Source: Apodospora peruviana (lineage: Eukaryota; Ascomycota; Sordariomycetes; Sordariales; Lasiosphaeriaceae). From it: a DNA stretch of 64,000 nucleotides. The DNA lies in the NCBI GenBank assembly GCA_033439685.1, contig JAUEDM010000005.1, positions 744,001-808,000 on the forward strand. Reading direction: 5' to 3'. Positions 9,727 to 21,472 of the stretch are shown here, piece after piece. Both the position numbers and the translations under genes were made by a program. Under the pieces are notes generated by a model. That model made no database searches and was not told the origin of the DNA. It saw only the letters and a list, made by a program, of their open reading frames with translations. How positions within the stretch are numbered: the first letter of the stretch is position 1; the number at the start of each line of letters is the position of its first letter.

Positions 9727-11232
9727 TCAGACCATCCCAAGAGGAGCCCAACCACGGCAGCTCATCATGATTTTTAAAACCGCCTCCGGGGCCTTCCTCC
9801 ATTGCCGCGCGACAAGGTCCTTGGCCCCCATATCCGCCCATCGCTGCTCGCTCCACATGACATAACCCCAGCGCATGACCGACTTGGGCACATATCCTTC
9901 TCCGTGGATGTTGGTATACTTTCCGTCCCACAAAAGGACCCAGGCAAGTGGCGGCCCGTGGGGAGGCACGGCGTCGCTCCCGAACTCCATCCGGTCTCTC
10001 CTCAGTTCGGCCACTTTTCTGCGGTTGTCGATAGTACGCAGCAATTTTTCGTAAAGCAGGACATGGTCGTGTGTCGTGCTCGTTCCACCTGTCCACCTGG
10101 GGCAACCGAACGTGCTAGTGTGGGCAAGAAGAAAATCTTGCCGGATTGTGTCGTAAAAATCTGGATCGGAATGGTCGATCGCCCGTATGCGTCGTAGGAT
10201 AAACTCCGGACTGCACAGCAAGATTTTAGTATACTTACGGCCATCCGTTGCCATATCATCTGTTTTCCCAGTCCAGGTTAGTTTATTAGTAAGTGTCAAC
10301 ATTCGAGGTGTGGGCGGTGGGGCTAGGTGATGATGATATCGTTGCTTACCATCTCTGAGCTCAATTTGGAAAAAGTCATGGTTGAATGTGATGCTGGCCT
10401 CGTCCAGCATGTCTTGATAAGCGCAGCTCATGAATAACTCGATGCAGCCAATGGCCTCGGTCTCCCAAGGATCGAAAACGTCAAAATAGGCGTTGATCTG
10501 GAAAGGCGACCGCTTGATAGAGACATCCCCGGCGAAGAGTTGACAGTAGGTATCGTACCGGTAAAGAGCTCGGAAAATGCGTATCTCCTCGGCTCTGCTC
10601 AGGCTGTCCTCACGTTTACTCACTCTCCCACTCGCCATGTCCTCGTCTCTTCTCCGTAGCCAGTTATGGTAAGCTGCAGGCGATGAAGACGATGCCTTGG
10701 CCGCGGCCCTCTCGAGGCTCTGAAGTGCCCAAGAGCTATATGCACGAGCTAGGGGACGAATAACCCAAAGGTGGTAGGACGCCAACCAACGGAGCGAGTC
10801 TGTGTCAAGCTTATTCGTATCGGGAGGTAGATCCAAGTCATGTGGACGCGAGCCAGAGAGCCAGCCCTGGTAGGAACCGAGAAAGGCAGGTATATTGTGG
10901 TCGATGAGTCCGTTGGTTCGCTGGCGCGCTAGCTTGTATGCCCGTGTCAAGACGTATGCGTCGAAGAAGACGCCATCCAGATCGCGATCTAGACAGGCGC
11001 GAAGAATCCTGTCGCGGTCATGTCGGTATTGGGCGTGAAGAGTAGGAGAGGCGTAGATGACCGAGCGCAGGGTCAGCAGGTCGGGCATACTTGCGAGGAT
11101 CTGGGACCTGATTTCTGCGGGCAAGTTTTCGATGGGTGAGGAGGACTCTGGAGTATCGAGTGCGGGATTTGTGGTATCGAGATCCGTGTCTACTGCACCT
11201 GTAGCATGGCTGGTGGTGGTGGATTGCTCCAT
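9727..11232 (-). CDS. F-box-like hypothetical protein
   Basis: Two exons, 11232-10350 and 10259-9727, joined across a 90-nt intron (donor GTAAGC, acceptor AACAG, phase 1), give 471 residues. The frame also runs unspliced, but splicing removes a His/Pro-rich, low-quality stretch. Upstream in-frame codons reach 11361 and would add 43 hydrophobic residues; the ATG at 11232 is preferred because the PIENLPAEIRSQILASMPDL segment, an F-box-like helix pair, then lies about 30 residues in, as usual. The rest is Arg/Tyr/Trp-rich with no catalytic motif. This is a common type of lineage-variable fungal protein. A substrate-adaptor role is only inferred from the F-box-like start. Confidence 0.68.
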   Translation of the reverse strand: MEQSTTTSHATGAVDTDLDTTNPALDTPESSSPIENLPAEIRSQILASMPDLLTLRSVIYASPTLHAQYRHDRDRILRACLDRDLDGVFFDAYVLTRAYKLARQRTNGLIDHNIPAFLGSYQGWLSGSRPHDLDLPPDTNKLDTDSLRWLASYHLWVIRPLARAYSSWALQSLERAAAKASSSSPAAYHNWLRRRDEDMASGRVSKREDSLSRAEEIRIFRALYRYDTYCQLFAGDVSIKRSPFQINAYFDVFDPWETEAIGCIELFMSCAYQDMLDEASITFNHDFFQIELRDGKQRYHHHLAPPPTPRMLTLTNKLTWTGKTDDMATDGRKYTKILLCSPEFILRRIRAIDHSDPDFYDTIRQDFLLAHTSTFGCPRWTGGTSTTHDHVLLYEKLLRTIDNRRKVAELRRDRMEFGSDAVPPHGPPLAWVLLWDGKYTNIHGEGYVPKSVMRWGYVMWSEQRWADMGAKDLVARQWRKAPEAVLKIMMSCRGWAPLGMV

Positions 11233-12252
11233 GATGATAGAACGTGTGAGCTGACGGGAATGCAAGCAAATGCCTAATGGTGTAGTGAGGATGATGCTCA
11301 AAAAAATGGTCTGGCACTCTGATAATTGCGTAAATACAATGCAAAAGAGGCCCCGAAGCAATGTAGTGGTTGGTCAACCAAAAAAGAAAAAAAAAATTAA
11401 CGGCTGGTAGAATGTCCAGGGAGGAAGATCCAGTGGCCTGGAGAAACACCAAATAATACCCGGACAGCTTTTCGTGGTCTGTGACCTGATGATGACAGCC
11501 ATTCCCTGCGGTAGATGGCAAGAATTACTTGGAGAAGGATAAGGTTGTTGGGGAAGGTTCGAGGAGGAAGTCGGAGTGGAGGCCGAAGTGGAAGCGGGAG
11601 TGAAAGTGAGAGTCGCAACCAGAAAGTCTACGCCTGCCAAAACAAAAACACCCTAGACGGCAGGTTTAAATCTTTCCTCGTGCAACTGTTGGAAAGAGGG
11701 ATACCGTTGTTACAACTGCTTGACATGAACTGCTTCCTTGATGAAAGTTACTAATATTATCACAGCAGTCACAGACCCAACCAATGGACCTCCACCATTA
11801 TGAATATCACCATCCATATCCTAAATACTTCCTCTAACACAACCCTCAACAACTCACTACCACCACTATCAACGTCAGCCGAAGTAGCCGCCATTCCTTC
11901 ACAGGCAAACCAAGACCACCCTTCAGCAACCCAGCTAACCTCGTCTCTCCGTTGCCCTCCAACCACCCCGCGCAGCTCAGCACCGAGGAGTCGATACTCG
12001 GCTCCCACGCGTATCTGTACCGACAAATAGACTCTTTTGAAGTGTCTGCTTGTCGTAGGACCACATACATGATATGGTATGATCAGCCCACGTCTTTCGT
12101 AGCGTGAACGCAAGTTGAGCACGAACGAGATGGTGCACTAGCAACTGAACAGTAGTTCTAGACCTAGTATTAAGCGCAGCAATGCTGACCGGCTGTGTTC
12201 TTCGCTAGGCGTGCAAGGCACATACATACATGATCTGAAAGTACAGAAATAG
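11233..12252. other. Intergenic region, no convincing gene
   Basis: Short open frames exist on both strands (for example 11769-12122 minus and 11800-12030 plus), but they overlap each other, show no family resemblance, and have no splice support. I see nothing else in this stretch. Confidence 0.45.
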
Positions 12253-12397
12253 AAAAAAAAAAAAAAAAGAGTGCACCAGAGGTTATCGAACCCATGACAC
12301 TGGCCGTTTAACTGTCTACCTAGGCAGGGTCCTATCCGATAGATATCTCATAAGCTCGGGAAGTGAGCCGATTAACCACTGCGCCAAGTTGCCTTGA
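12253..12397 (-). ncRNA. Pol III-type element: tRNA-like pseudogene or SINE head
   Basis: Read on the minus strand, TGGCGCAGTGG (12386-12376) matches an internal A box and GGTTCGATAAC (12292-12282) resembles a B box, about 85 nt apart. About 14 nt beyond the B box there is a run of 16 T (12268-12253), a strong Pol III terminator. The D-arm-like part is convincing, but the anticodon arm does not close with a normal 7-nt loop and the T stem is mismatched, so it is not a clean tRNA. Options are a tRNA pseudogene, a tRNA-derived SINE, or another Pol III transcript. The A/B spacing is also compatible with an intron-bearing or long-variable-arm tRNA that has degenerated. Confidence 0.4.
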
Positions 12398-13143
12398 CGT
12401 TTTTTTCTGATGCGAAAGTATCAGTTTGGAGGAAACCTATATACCACGACCAGTGGAGGGTTGGGTCCTAGCCTCATGCCCCAGGACCGTACGTACATTA
12501 CTGCCGCCCACCATTCTTTTGCAGCTATTCATGCGACTCTCCGGAAAGCGTTGCCATCTTCTGCCCTCGACGTGAGCGTCCAGGACGTTTATATTAAGGG
12601 CTTGAAGCCTTACACTTCCCCTAACACGCCCCAGCGCAGCATAACGTTACGTATTCGATATTTTTTCCCTTCCAAGATGCCACCCAAGTTCTTCTAGTAC
12701 AGTCTTAGCACGAGTTGGACAGGGCTGCCGCAGATTCGCACCTGGCATTGTAGGATGGCTGAAGTACCCTGGTGGAAGTCTCGACGGAGCTTGTGCGAGG
12801 CTCACGGATTGGCAATGGCATAAAGTAAAAAAGGGTGGCCAATGAGATCAAAATGTGTCTAGAATGTCTGATGCGACGTATGAATTAATACTGCGGCAGT
12901 GAACGGGTCAGCATACATTTCCTACTAAACTATGGTGGATAGTGAACTCGATGTGGCGTCGTCGGAGGCACCGCCATCGCCGCGTGGATTCCAGGTAGTC
13001 GAATAAAACTTAATACCGTTCATCTAGGTGATCATTCTCCCAAAACACCAGTATATATTCAGCACACAATAAAAGAAAATACACAAATAGGCACTATTTA
13101 ACGTTACAGAAATATCTAAATAAATCATAATCAACATCGATCC
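12398..13143. other. Intergenic region with one doubtful ORF
   Basis: An open frame at 12410-12697 (+, 95 codons, ending PSKMPPKFF) begins just upstream of the tRNA-like element's 5' side. It has no signal peptide, intron or family I can defend, so I do not call it a gene. Nothing else is seen before the end of the DUF7708 gene at 13144. Confidence 0.4.
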
Positions 13144-15630
13144 TCAGTCAACATCCGACCTATCATCCGCATCGTCATCATCATCATTATCCCTCCCGGA
13201 ATAGCTCCCCTGACTGCGCCCAGAATGGCTCCCACTCCACCTCCCGTGCGAACTACCCCGACTCAACGGCCGGTCGGCAGCAGTAACCTCAGCAGTAAGC
13301 CACCGTTCCGTCATCGGTCTGGGCACCAACGCTCGCGTCGCAGACAACGCAATCTGACAACTCTCATCCACCATCCGCTTCAACCGCAACGAACTCCGGC
13401 CAGGAACAGTCATCAGCACCTTGAACTGCGGCTTCAGCTCGTCGTCAGTGACAATCCCATCAAGCGCCTCGATCGCTCGACTCAGCTCGGCAGGAGGAGA
13501 ATTAGCCTCAAGATACGAAATTCCATCAATAATACAATATACCGTCCTGCCGGCGGGAAACTGGCGTACCAACTCATGCAACAAATCGCAAAGCCCGTCC
13601 AAGCTATGCGCCTCCAGCTCCCTGAGCTGGCTCCTCCGCGACAGAAACTCCAGAGTCAGAAGGTCTTGGTCGTCGAGTGCCGCAAGCAACTGGATGATTA
13701 GCGATCGAATTAAGCCAGTCGCCCCGCGCCACGGGTCTCGAAAGCCCGTGTGCATGCCGCAGAAGAAGTGCGTGATCACGTCGTCGGGCTCGAGCTTGGC
13801 CGTGCTCAGAATAAAATTGGCGCAGAAGAGCGACATGGCCGAGACTTTATCTCGCAGACCGGAAGAGATATTGCCATCCACGAGGAGGATATCGGGGTGG
13901 CGGCGCTTGATCCAGTCGAGGAAACGGTCGTGCTGGAAGATGGTCTGCGCCTGTCCTTGGGCGTTGAGGTCGAGTCTTGTCCGCCACTTTACTGCTAGTT
14001 CGAGGTCGTCGTTGAGACTGGCGAGGGTGGAGTCGACATCTGGAATTGGCGCGTTATCATTGATTTGGCCAACTGGTTGGCATATGATTTCGTATAACCG
14101 GTCGAGGCTGACAATGGCGTTTGAGACCACTACGTTTCTGGTGGCGGTGGCAATTTCTTCCTGGCTTTGCTGGCTTTGCTGCCTCTTTAGGTCGCGGTTT
14201 CGACGTTTTAGTTCGGCATTTTCTGGACAACACTTGTGTTAGTGAAGTACTTCAGGTTGGTGATGTAGCATGAATAACCCACTCCTCCGTTCTTCAAGCA
14301 GCAGCTCCATAAGCTGGTCGCTGGCGGTCGTCCTGTCATTCTGAAACTGAAGGTTTTGGTCCATCAAATACTGGATCTTTTGCTCGATTGTCTGATTCAT
14401 ATTGGCCATCCGCGATGATGCCTGGCGAAGCATGCTGTTCGTGAGGTGCTGTTGGTCGCGGGTCTCTTGTAGCAGACCAACGCCGCTCTTGAGGTTTGCG
14501 TCGACCTCCTCGAGCTTGATCTGAACTTCACCCACTTGGGTCTGTGTCTCTTTTGCGGTGAGATCGGCTTCGGTCACGATCCACCTGATCATCATCACCT
14601 GGCTGCTGGTGAACTCGGATAATTCGCCGGTCGTCTCGATGATATCGTCCCGACGTCGATCAACAGCGCGCACGAGCTCCTTTGCGGAGTCTCGAACCCT
14701 CTCTAGGATGATGAGCGGATCCGCCGCCTTTTTCTTTGTCTTCTCCTGCTTTTTGCCCAATCGCGGGATGGCCCGCTTCCCTTTGTCCGTCAGGTGGATT
14801 AGCGTTTGAGGTAGATCCAACATCGGATGGAAGCAAACATACATTCAAACGGTTTCTTGGGAGGTGGAAGCGTCTCCAAGATCTCCTCTATGGCTTCCAC
14901 GATCGTTTCGTACACCTGTGTAGCGCACCGGCTCACCTCTGGATCCGTTTGGAAGCTCTTTCTCTTCGAGTTGGCCTCGCCGATTATGTCTCGGATTCCG
15001 GTGAAGGCGTCAAAGAGCTTTTGTCTTTTCTCAGCAGACCGCTCTGCAACCTGTTACGGGTGAGTTTCAGGTCAAGATCCCGTACCGCGTTCGGTTACTA
15101 ACCGTCAAGATGATCCCGACAGCGGCCTTGACAACAGACAGTCCGTAGCTGTCCGGAATGAGGTTGACCCACGGGTCGATCACGTCGGCGCTCTCGCCAA
15201 CTCGGAGCCACATCTTCTTGAAAATCTCCAGCGGGCCTGTATTAGGCGCACTCGCTTTGCCATGGGCCTGGTTGAGCCTGTCGAACAGAGTGTCCCAAGA
15301 TGACTGGGGAGTATCGTTGCCTAGAACGACACCGAGACTCAGGTCGTTCTGCGGAACGTACTCCTGGAGGGCCAGTGCGAGGTTCCTATCATCCTTGTGT
15401 TACCTGCTGTAATTCAGATGGCATTTCTACCTGTTGCGTGTTACTTACCTGTAGGGGGCTATGATGGCGAAATGGCCAGTCTCGCTGTCGAACTGCGCGG
15501 ACCCGCCAAAGGCGCCGTGAATGTCTGGCGCATCGTGACTCACGAAGGTAGCGGTGAGTTGAGTCTCGCCATTGTCGGTCCTCCCGCTGCCCTGCCGCTG
15601 TCTTCGTCCCCGTCCAAAGTCGAAACTCAT
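13144..15630 (-). CDS. DUF7708/NACHT-like STAND-type protein with degenerate P-loop
   Basis: Five exons, 15630-15449, 15385-15103, 15050-14843, 14780-14283 and 14222-13144, join without frame loss into 749 residues. After a short Arg/Gly-rich start, residues about 115-205 (DPWVNLIPDSYGLSVVKAAVG onward, helical) resemble DUF7708, the N-terminal domain of many fungal NACHT proteins. A long coiled-coil-like region follows. Residues about 480-660 resemble a NACHT core with ILLVDGNISSGLRDKVS where a P-loop is expected; the GxxxxGKT/S signature is absent, although GMHTGFRDPW and CIIDGISYLE (Walker-B position) are kept. The tail is Ser/Gly/Arg-rich and ends in a run of Asp. Proteins of this group are linked to nonself recognition and programmed cell death in fungi; that role here is inference. 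Nucleotide binding is doubtful. An alternative start at 15729 or 15702 adds a few residues. Confidence 0.75.
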
Positions 15631-16469
15631 TGTTGGAATGACATTTGAACTTTGTCTAGCGGGGAAGCGGGGTCTTTCCAGAGTTGGAGTTAATGAGGAC
15701 ATGATGAGACTGCGATCATTCGCCCCCAAGCCCCGAGCCGATGGATCTGTTATTTCAGCTTCGGAGAAACGTGGTGGTGATTAATAATAATTGTAGTACC
15801 AATTTCTTCCGCCTCCATGGATCCCGCCGGTTGATGAGATATCAGATATCGAGGACTCGGAGATAGAGTGGGAACAGCGCAGCAGTGCCCCACGCTACCC
15901 GGGTGATGCCTGGGGCCTTTCCTTTCCACTTTCCAGTGCTGCTTCGACCTTAATTCCTGTGCCACGTTGGCGCCTAAACCGAGGACGCTAGAGGGTTGTG
16001 CACACCATCACAGATGCATCAAATATCCGGAAACTCGGGCGTGGATTGGATGCCTTGTCGCACTGCCACTGGAGATGTCAGCGCCCCACAAACCAAACGC
16101 CATCCGAATGGTTCGCTACGATGCCGGCATGACACTCCTGTTGCGGGCTGAGACTTGTCGGCCCGGGGTTTGAACCTTGAAGATGGAAAGCTGCAGCAGA
16201 ACCCCTCCTCAGCCCCAGTGGACCACCAGTCCAGATGTGGACGGTGGCACCGCTGTGGTCGATCGCGGGCGGCAACCACGGATCGCGCAATGACGACCTC
16301 CCATCCCCAGGGCATCCCCCTCTTCCATCTCTTGCGACCATGATCACGGCGTGCTGAACATTCGCGCCTGATCAACAATCCGGGGCGGTCTATTCTGCGA
16401 GATATTGCGCTTGTTGCTCTGATCCGGACATCATCAAATCAAGACCCCGCCAATTGCTTGGTCAGAAGG
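15631..16469. other. Divergent intergenic region between NACHT-like and AAA ATPase genes
   Basis: About 840 bp separate the starts of the minus-strand NACHT-like gene and the plus-strand AAA ATPase gene. No coding frame is convincing. The arrangement allows shared regulation, but I can point to no specific site. Confidence 0.5.
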
Positions 16470-19400
16470 ATGTCCGACTCCATCGTGGTGAGTAACCCAG
16501 GTCTGGCGCGCCAAGTCTCCTGTCAGCGGTGTCGCGTCGAGGTACCCCATTGTAATATTACCTATATTAACAGCAGGGACCAGCCTCCAGGGGAGCCATT
16601 CTCTTCAACATCATCCACCGCGGGCGCATCTCAACAGCGAAAGAAGATGAAGGATTACATCGTTGGCCCCGCCTCTGAGCTGCCGACCCCTTCGATCTCG
16701 AGCGCGACGTCGCACCGCGATGCAGGCAAATTACTGGTCGCCGACATGCTAGGCGACGGCGGTGACATGCTGGCGTCGACGAAAGACACGGTCGGATTGG
16801 CAAAGGAGCTGGCCGCTGGCTCCGAGTCGGCCCATTCGCTTGACGGTCACGGCCACACACTGGTGAGGCGAGACACAACCAGTGCTGGCCGAGGTCTGGA
16901 TGACGGCCATAGCGATGCCGGGAGCGATTCCAACTCTTCTATCGCCAAGTCGTCCGTCGCCATCATCGAGGACGCAGCCACGGAGCATAACCCGGATGAG
17001 GAGGAGGAGCAGGAGCACTGGAAGATAAAGCTCAAGAACAGAGAGCCCATCCTCGAGTACAAGGAGCTCGACTTTGAGCACTTCAAAAATCGCTACGGCG
17101 AAGACGATGGCCGCCACCTGATTGAAATCCTGCGAGCAACCCCCACCATCAGCCACGACATCGAAAATGAGAGAAACCTCCGCCTTCTGAAGCGCAGGAG
17201 TCCGGCGCAAGAGGGACCGCCCGAGAGCATCGCGAACTCCTGGTGGCAGCGTGTGCGCATCAATTCATGGCCGGTTCTTGGGCATCTCCACAGCGTGACT
17301 GGCACAGAGGCCGCTTGGCCCAAGAATACTTCCAGAACCTTCTTCAGACCTTTCAACGTTCTCACATACTTCCAGCAGAGGATGCGCGAGGTGTTGCAGG
17401 AAATGGAGGGGAAGTGGGCCGAGGTCGAGAGGCTCGATGCCTCTGGTGAGAAGGAGAAGGCGGCCGCAATGGAGGCTGAGCTGAGAAAGATACACGAAAA
17501 GGAAAAGGTCGAGAGAGTGCCCGAGGGCGGTGACGAGAAGAGCGGCGCACCGGCCAAGGCCGCCGTAACTGACCCGAGCTTGGTTGGAATCACAGCGCTG
17601 AGGCACCTTCGATTTTATGTCGACTTTGTCGACAAGAAGATCATGCCGCTGCTTGACCTCTACCAAGGAACATCCAAGACAACGATCCGTTTCAACGACA
17701 TCGGTCTGCTGCTGAGGCCAGGTGATATAGTCTACGCTCCGCCTTCAGGGTCGAGCGTGGTCATGTCCCAACGAAACTACCAAACCGCATGGAGGGTCTA
17801 CCACGCCTGGAGATCGGCAGTTGACAGCGGGGAACCCGACGATATCGATTTTGGACACGGCGATAGGGTCAAAGTGTGCTGTTATCACATCGACTACAAC
17901 GGAGAATCGTACGGCCTCGTCAAAGCCAAGTTCAAAATCAAAATGTTCCAGGGCGAGAAGAAAATCACGGATCTGCCCATCTACCCGATCCGATTTGCCG
18001 ATAATGCCGCCAAGATTGAAGAGAGCCTCAGGCATCAAGGCGAATCCTTCACCTCTATTGTCAAGGAGAAGCATCTGTACTACGAAGGCTGGACCATTCC
18101 GAGCGACGTCAGTAACAAGGAGGACAAAGTCAAGAAGACGTCCAGCAACGCGGAGCACATTGAAAGCGCCGTCATCCTGGACTTTGGCGAGGCCTACAAG
18201 CACCATGAAGACTGGAAGCCCAAGATTGTCGACATCGGCAGGAGAATCTACGACTGGGAAGGCGGGTCCGACTCGTTCCAGCTCGCGCACTGGGCCGATC
18301 GCTCGAGAGAAAAGCTGTGGTACGCAGTTCCGGAGAAGACGCAACCGAAAGACGATACGCATATCCGAACCAAGTACGACTATGTCGATCACCTGGACAA
18401 GTTCATCCTCGCGACACGTGCGGGAGATGTCAAGGAACTCACGGATCCCGAGGACATCATGCTGCTCCCCCGTCGGCTCGTGGCGTACGCGCTTCGCGAG
18501 AGGCGATTCGTGCAGGTGGATGTGCTTTCGCTCAGGCAGCTGCCGAGGCAGAACCGTCCGTTCAGGGACTTGAAGATCAACCCGGACCACAAGCGCATGG
18601 TGCGGTCCTTGGTCAAGGCTCATTTCCGCAACCGGGAGATGCAAAGACAGCGCCCGTTCTTTGGCGGGCTGAACCAGGATCTCATACAAGGAAAGGGGTC
18701 GGGTCTGTTTATTCTGCTGCATGGCCTGCCGGGTGTTGGCAAGACGGCCACTGCCGAGGCGATCGCGCTGTCCAACAACAAACCGTTGTTCACCATTACG
18801 TGCGGTGATTTGGGCTTCACGCCTAAGGATGTCGAGACCGAGCTCAAGGAGATTTTCCGGCTAGCACATCTTTGGGATTGTGTACTCCTTCTCGATGAGG
18901 CTGACATCTTCCTGGCGAGGCGCGATATGGCTAACCTCAAGCGCAATGCACTGGTCTCTGGTAAGATTCCCACGCCCGTCATTAGTTGCACTTCTAACTC
19001 TACCTGTTCTAGTCTTCCTACGTGTGCTCGAGTACTACAGCGGCATCTTGTTCCTCACCACCAACCGGGTGGGAATTCTCGACGAGGCGTTCAAGTCCCG
19101 GATTCACATCAGCTTATATTATGAGCGATTGACCCTGGACCGCACCCTCGCCATTTTCGAGGTCAACATCCGCCGGCTGAAATCGATTGAGAAGGAAAAG
19201 TCGAAGCAGCTCGAGGGAAGCAGTCTCCAGGAGCCGGCTCTGCGGATCGACGCGGACAAGATCATGGATTTTGCCGAACGCCACTATGAAGAGACGCCCG
19301 AAGGAGCGCGGTGGAATGGTCGTCAAGTATGTCTGCTTTCTCCCAGCTGGATGCTCATGAGCTAATAATCAATCAGATCCGAAACGCATTCCAAATTGCT

Positions 19401-20162
19401 TCGTCTCTGGCGCGCTACGATGTCCGCAAGAGCAACCTCGAAGCGTCGGATGGAGAAGATAAAGGCGGAACCCTCAAGGGCGGAGAGACTCGGAACCCGC
19501 AGCCCTCGTTGAGCGACAAGCAGTTTCAGCTGGTGGCGGAAGCTATTGAGCGGTTTGACAACTACTTCCAGCTCGCCACCGGCACGACGGATGAGAGCTT
19601 GGCGCGCATGGAAGGGGTTCGGGAAGATGGCGCGCGCCATGAGGATCTTGCGCAGGCACATCACTATTACGGACGGCCATCGCAGAACCCGTCCACTCCG
19701 TCTGGTAGCGGTGGGAGATATCGCAGCAGGGGAGACTTTGATCATGGCGATGTACGCCCGCCACGGAGCTCGACTAAACAGCGAGAGAGCGAGGACAGTG
19801 GTCGTGTACCCGTGTCGGCGTCGAGGAAGAACTCTGGCAAGCAGCTGGTTAGCAGTACTAGTGGATTGGGTTCAAGAAAGGGGACCGGGGTTGCGTCTAG
19901 TAGTAGGGACACGCCGAGTTCTTCGTCGAGGCAGCAGCTGCAGGCTGCTGCTCCGCTTGCGCGTCGGCCAAGGCGCAAGTATGTTTCGGGTGATGAGGAT
20001 GACGACGATGATGATGACGAGGACTGTGACTCAGAGGATGAGCACCAGGCTCAGCGGGCGCGCAAGCAGGAGATGGATGAGGCGCTTAGGGCGAAGCCTT
20101 CGAGGCGTCGCTATCGGGAGGAGGATGAGGATGATGAGGACCAGGATGATGATGACTTCTAG
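16470..20162 (+). CDS. Large AAA-type ATPase with DUF7025-like region
   Basis: Three exons, 16470-18960, 19013-19326 and 19377-20162, give 1,196 residues. The N-terminal half has a coiled-coil stretch and a region (NDIGLLLRPGDIVYAPP and YQTAWRVYHAW) typical of the DUF7025 part of fungal AAA proteins. The AAA module has Walker A GLPGVGKT at residues 752-759, Walker B LLLDEAD at about 806-812, and a sensor-1/arginine-finger area in FLTTNRVGILDEAFKSR. The C-terminus is disordered and alternates acidic Asp/Glu runs with Arg clusters. It is predicted to use ATP to remodel a protein or complex; the substrate is unknown and the acidic tail may mediate interaction. The start is the first ATG of the open frame; no N-terminal intron preserves the frame, so the first 60 residues are less certain. 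Confidence 0.85.
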
Positions 20163-21472
20163 TTGGTGTGTCATATAGGGAGGAAGTATGTTTTGGATTG
20201 TCCTTGGAACAGCGTTTCATTGCACGCGTTCATATACCTTAGATACTCAATTTGAATTTTTTTTCGGTAAACTTTTGCATGCCAATCGACGAAGCTTCGT
20301 CGGGGGATTGCGAGATTTGGCCATACCTGGTGCTAGCCTCTCCGCCGTTTCCGGGTGGAATCGTATGTTTGCTCATACGGAGGGATGCAACTAACGGACT
20401 TACGCAGATAAAGGTAACAGTACCTTCCAAAACGTGTGGGAGTTCGTGCTCCGGGCCATAGGTTAGAAGAGATTTGATGAACGAAGAATTTAAGTGAAAT
20501 AGGTATAAACATGGAGAAAAATGTCCGAGGATGGCCCGGGAATGGCGGTTCTTGCAAATGTAGGATGCATATGGGGCAGTGGCGTAGGTTATTAAATGAC
20601 AACTTTCAACGCGGATTTTGCTCGTGTAAGGGGGGTTTTTTGGTCTCGTTGGAGCCTAGCTTTTAAGTAGTAATCTCCACTACTATACATGACCTGTGAT
20701 ACGGAAATTAAGGCACGGAATGCGCCGAAGAGAAGGAAGAAAATCTAGTGTATTGATCTACATAGGGCGACTGGCGAGTATGAACGAGGGTTCCCGGAGC
20801 TCTTATATAGACATAGCTAGGGAACTTACGTAACCCCTGTATTTTGTGCGACACAACCAGAATAGCAGTTAATAATAAGGCCAAGACTGAGAATATCTTC
20901 AGATAGACTTAGTTCTCTATGCGTTTGTTCCAATTTTTGCTGATTTCTTCTTGAGTTCAAAGCTGTAAATGGGCTTTCGATCGCCGGCTCAGACTTCCTT
21001 CTGAGAGCGTTTAGAAACAGGTGGGTCACACTCGTCGACAGCTGTAACCTCAGAATGCTCTTCGAGGGAGGATTCGATTTTGAGATGAATCGTGTCGTGT
21101 TTGCCGGAACCAGTACGGATTATTCCGTAGGTATCACGATAAGGGAAAAAGAAAAGAAAGACCACCTACCTAGGAAGGCGCACATGTGATTGCTGGAGAT
21201 CGGATTGCTGCACGCCCCGGTGCGGGGGTGATTAGCGCCAATCAACTGGAATCATCGGGTCCAAGCTTTCAACTTTTTACTTCACGCGGTGCGGTGGAGT
21301 TTGGACCCTGCATCATTCATCAGGACTTTTGAGTTTCACCACAACACGTTTTCCGTCGTCCAAGTCGTCCGGTCTTCACTCTCTCCATTCAAATCTCTAC
21401 TGCGAAACCTCTGTACTCATACAATGACAATCTGGGCGGGCAGTCACCAAGCCGTTTTGCTCATTTGACACC
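20163..21472. other. Intergenic region, no gene seen
   Basis: About 1.3 kb, AT-richer than the flanking genes. A minus-strand frame at 20826-21029 (67 codons) is too short and isolated to call. A CT-rich stretch just before 21473 is consistent with the 5' region of the RecQ gene. Confidence 0.5.

Noticed and set aside
10231..10259. An extra 28-nt intron (GTAAGTATAC to GTGCAG) in the F-box-like gene
   Set aside because: Too short to splice and it would break the frame; reading through keeps it.
12410..12697. A 95-codon plus-strand frame with a faint DVY..ITLRIRY pattern
   Set aside because: The pattern loosely recalls a ferredoxin-fold anticodon-binding domain but is too short and unsupported.
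16470..16580. A GTGAGT...AACAG intron at the start of the AAA ATPase gene
   Set aside because: Every acceptor that I could pair with it breaks the reading frame, and the frame is open without it.
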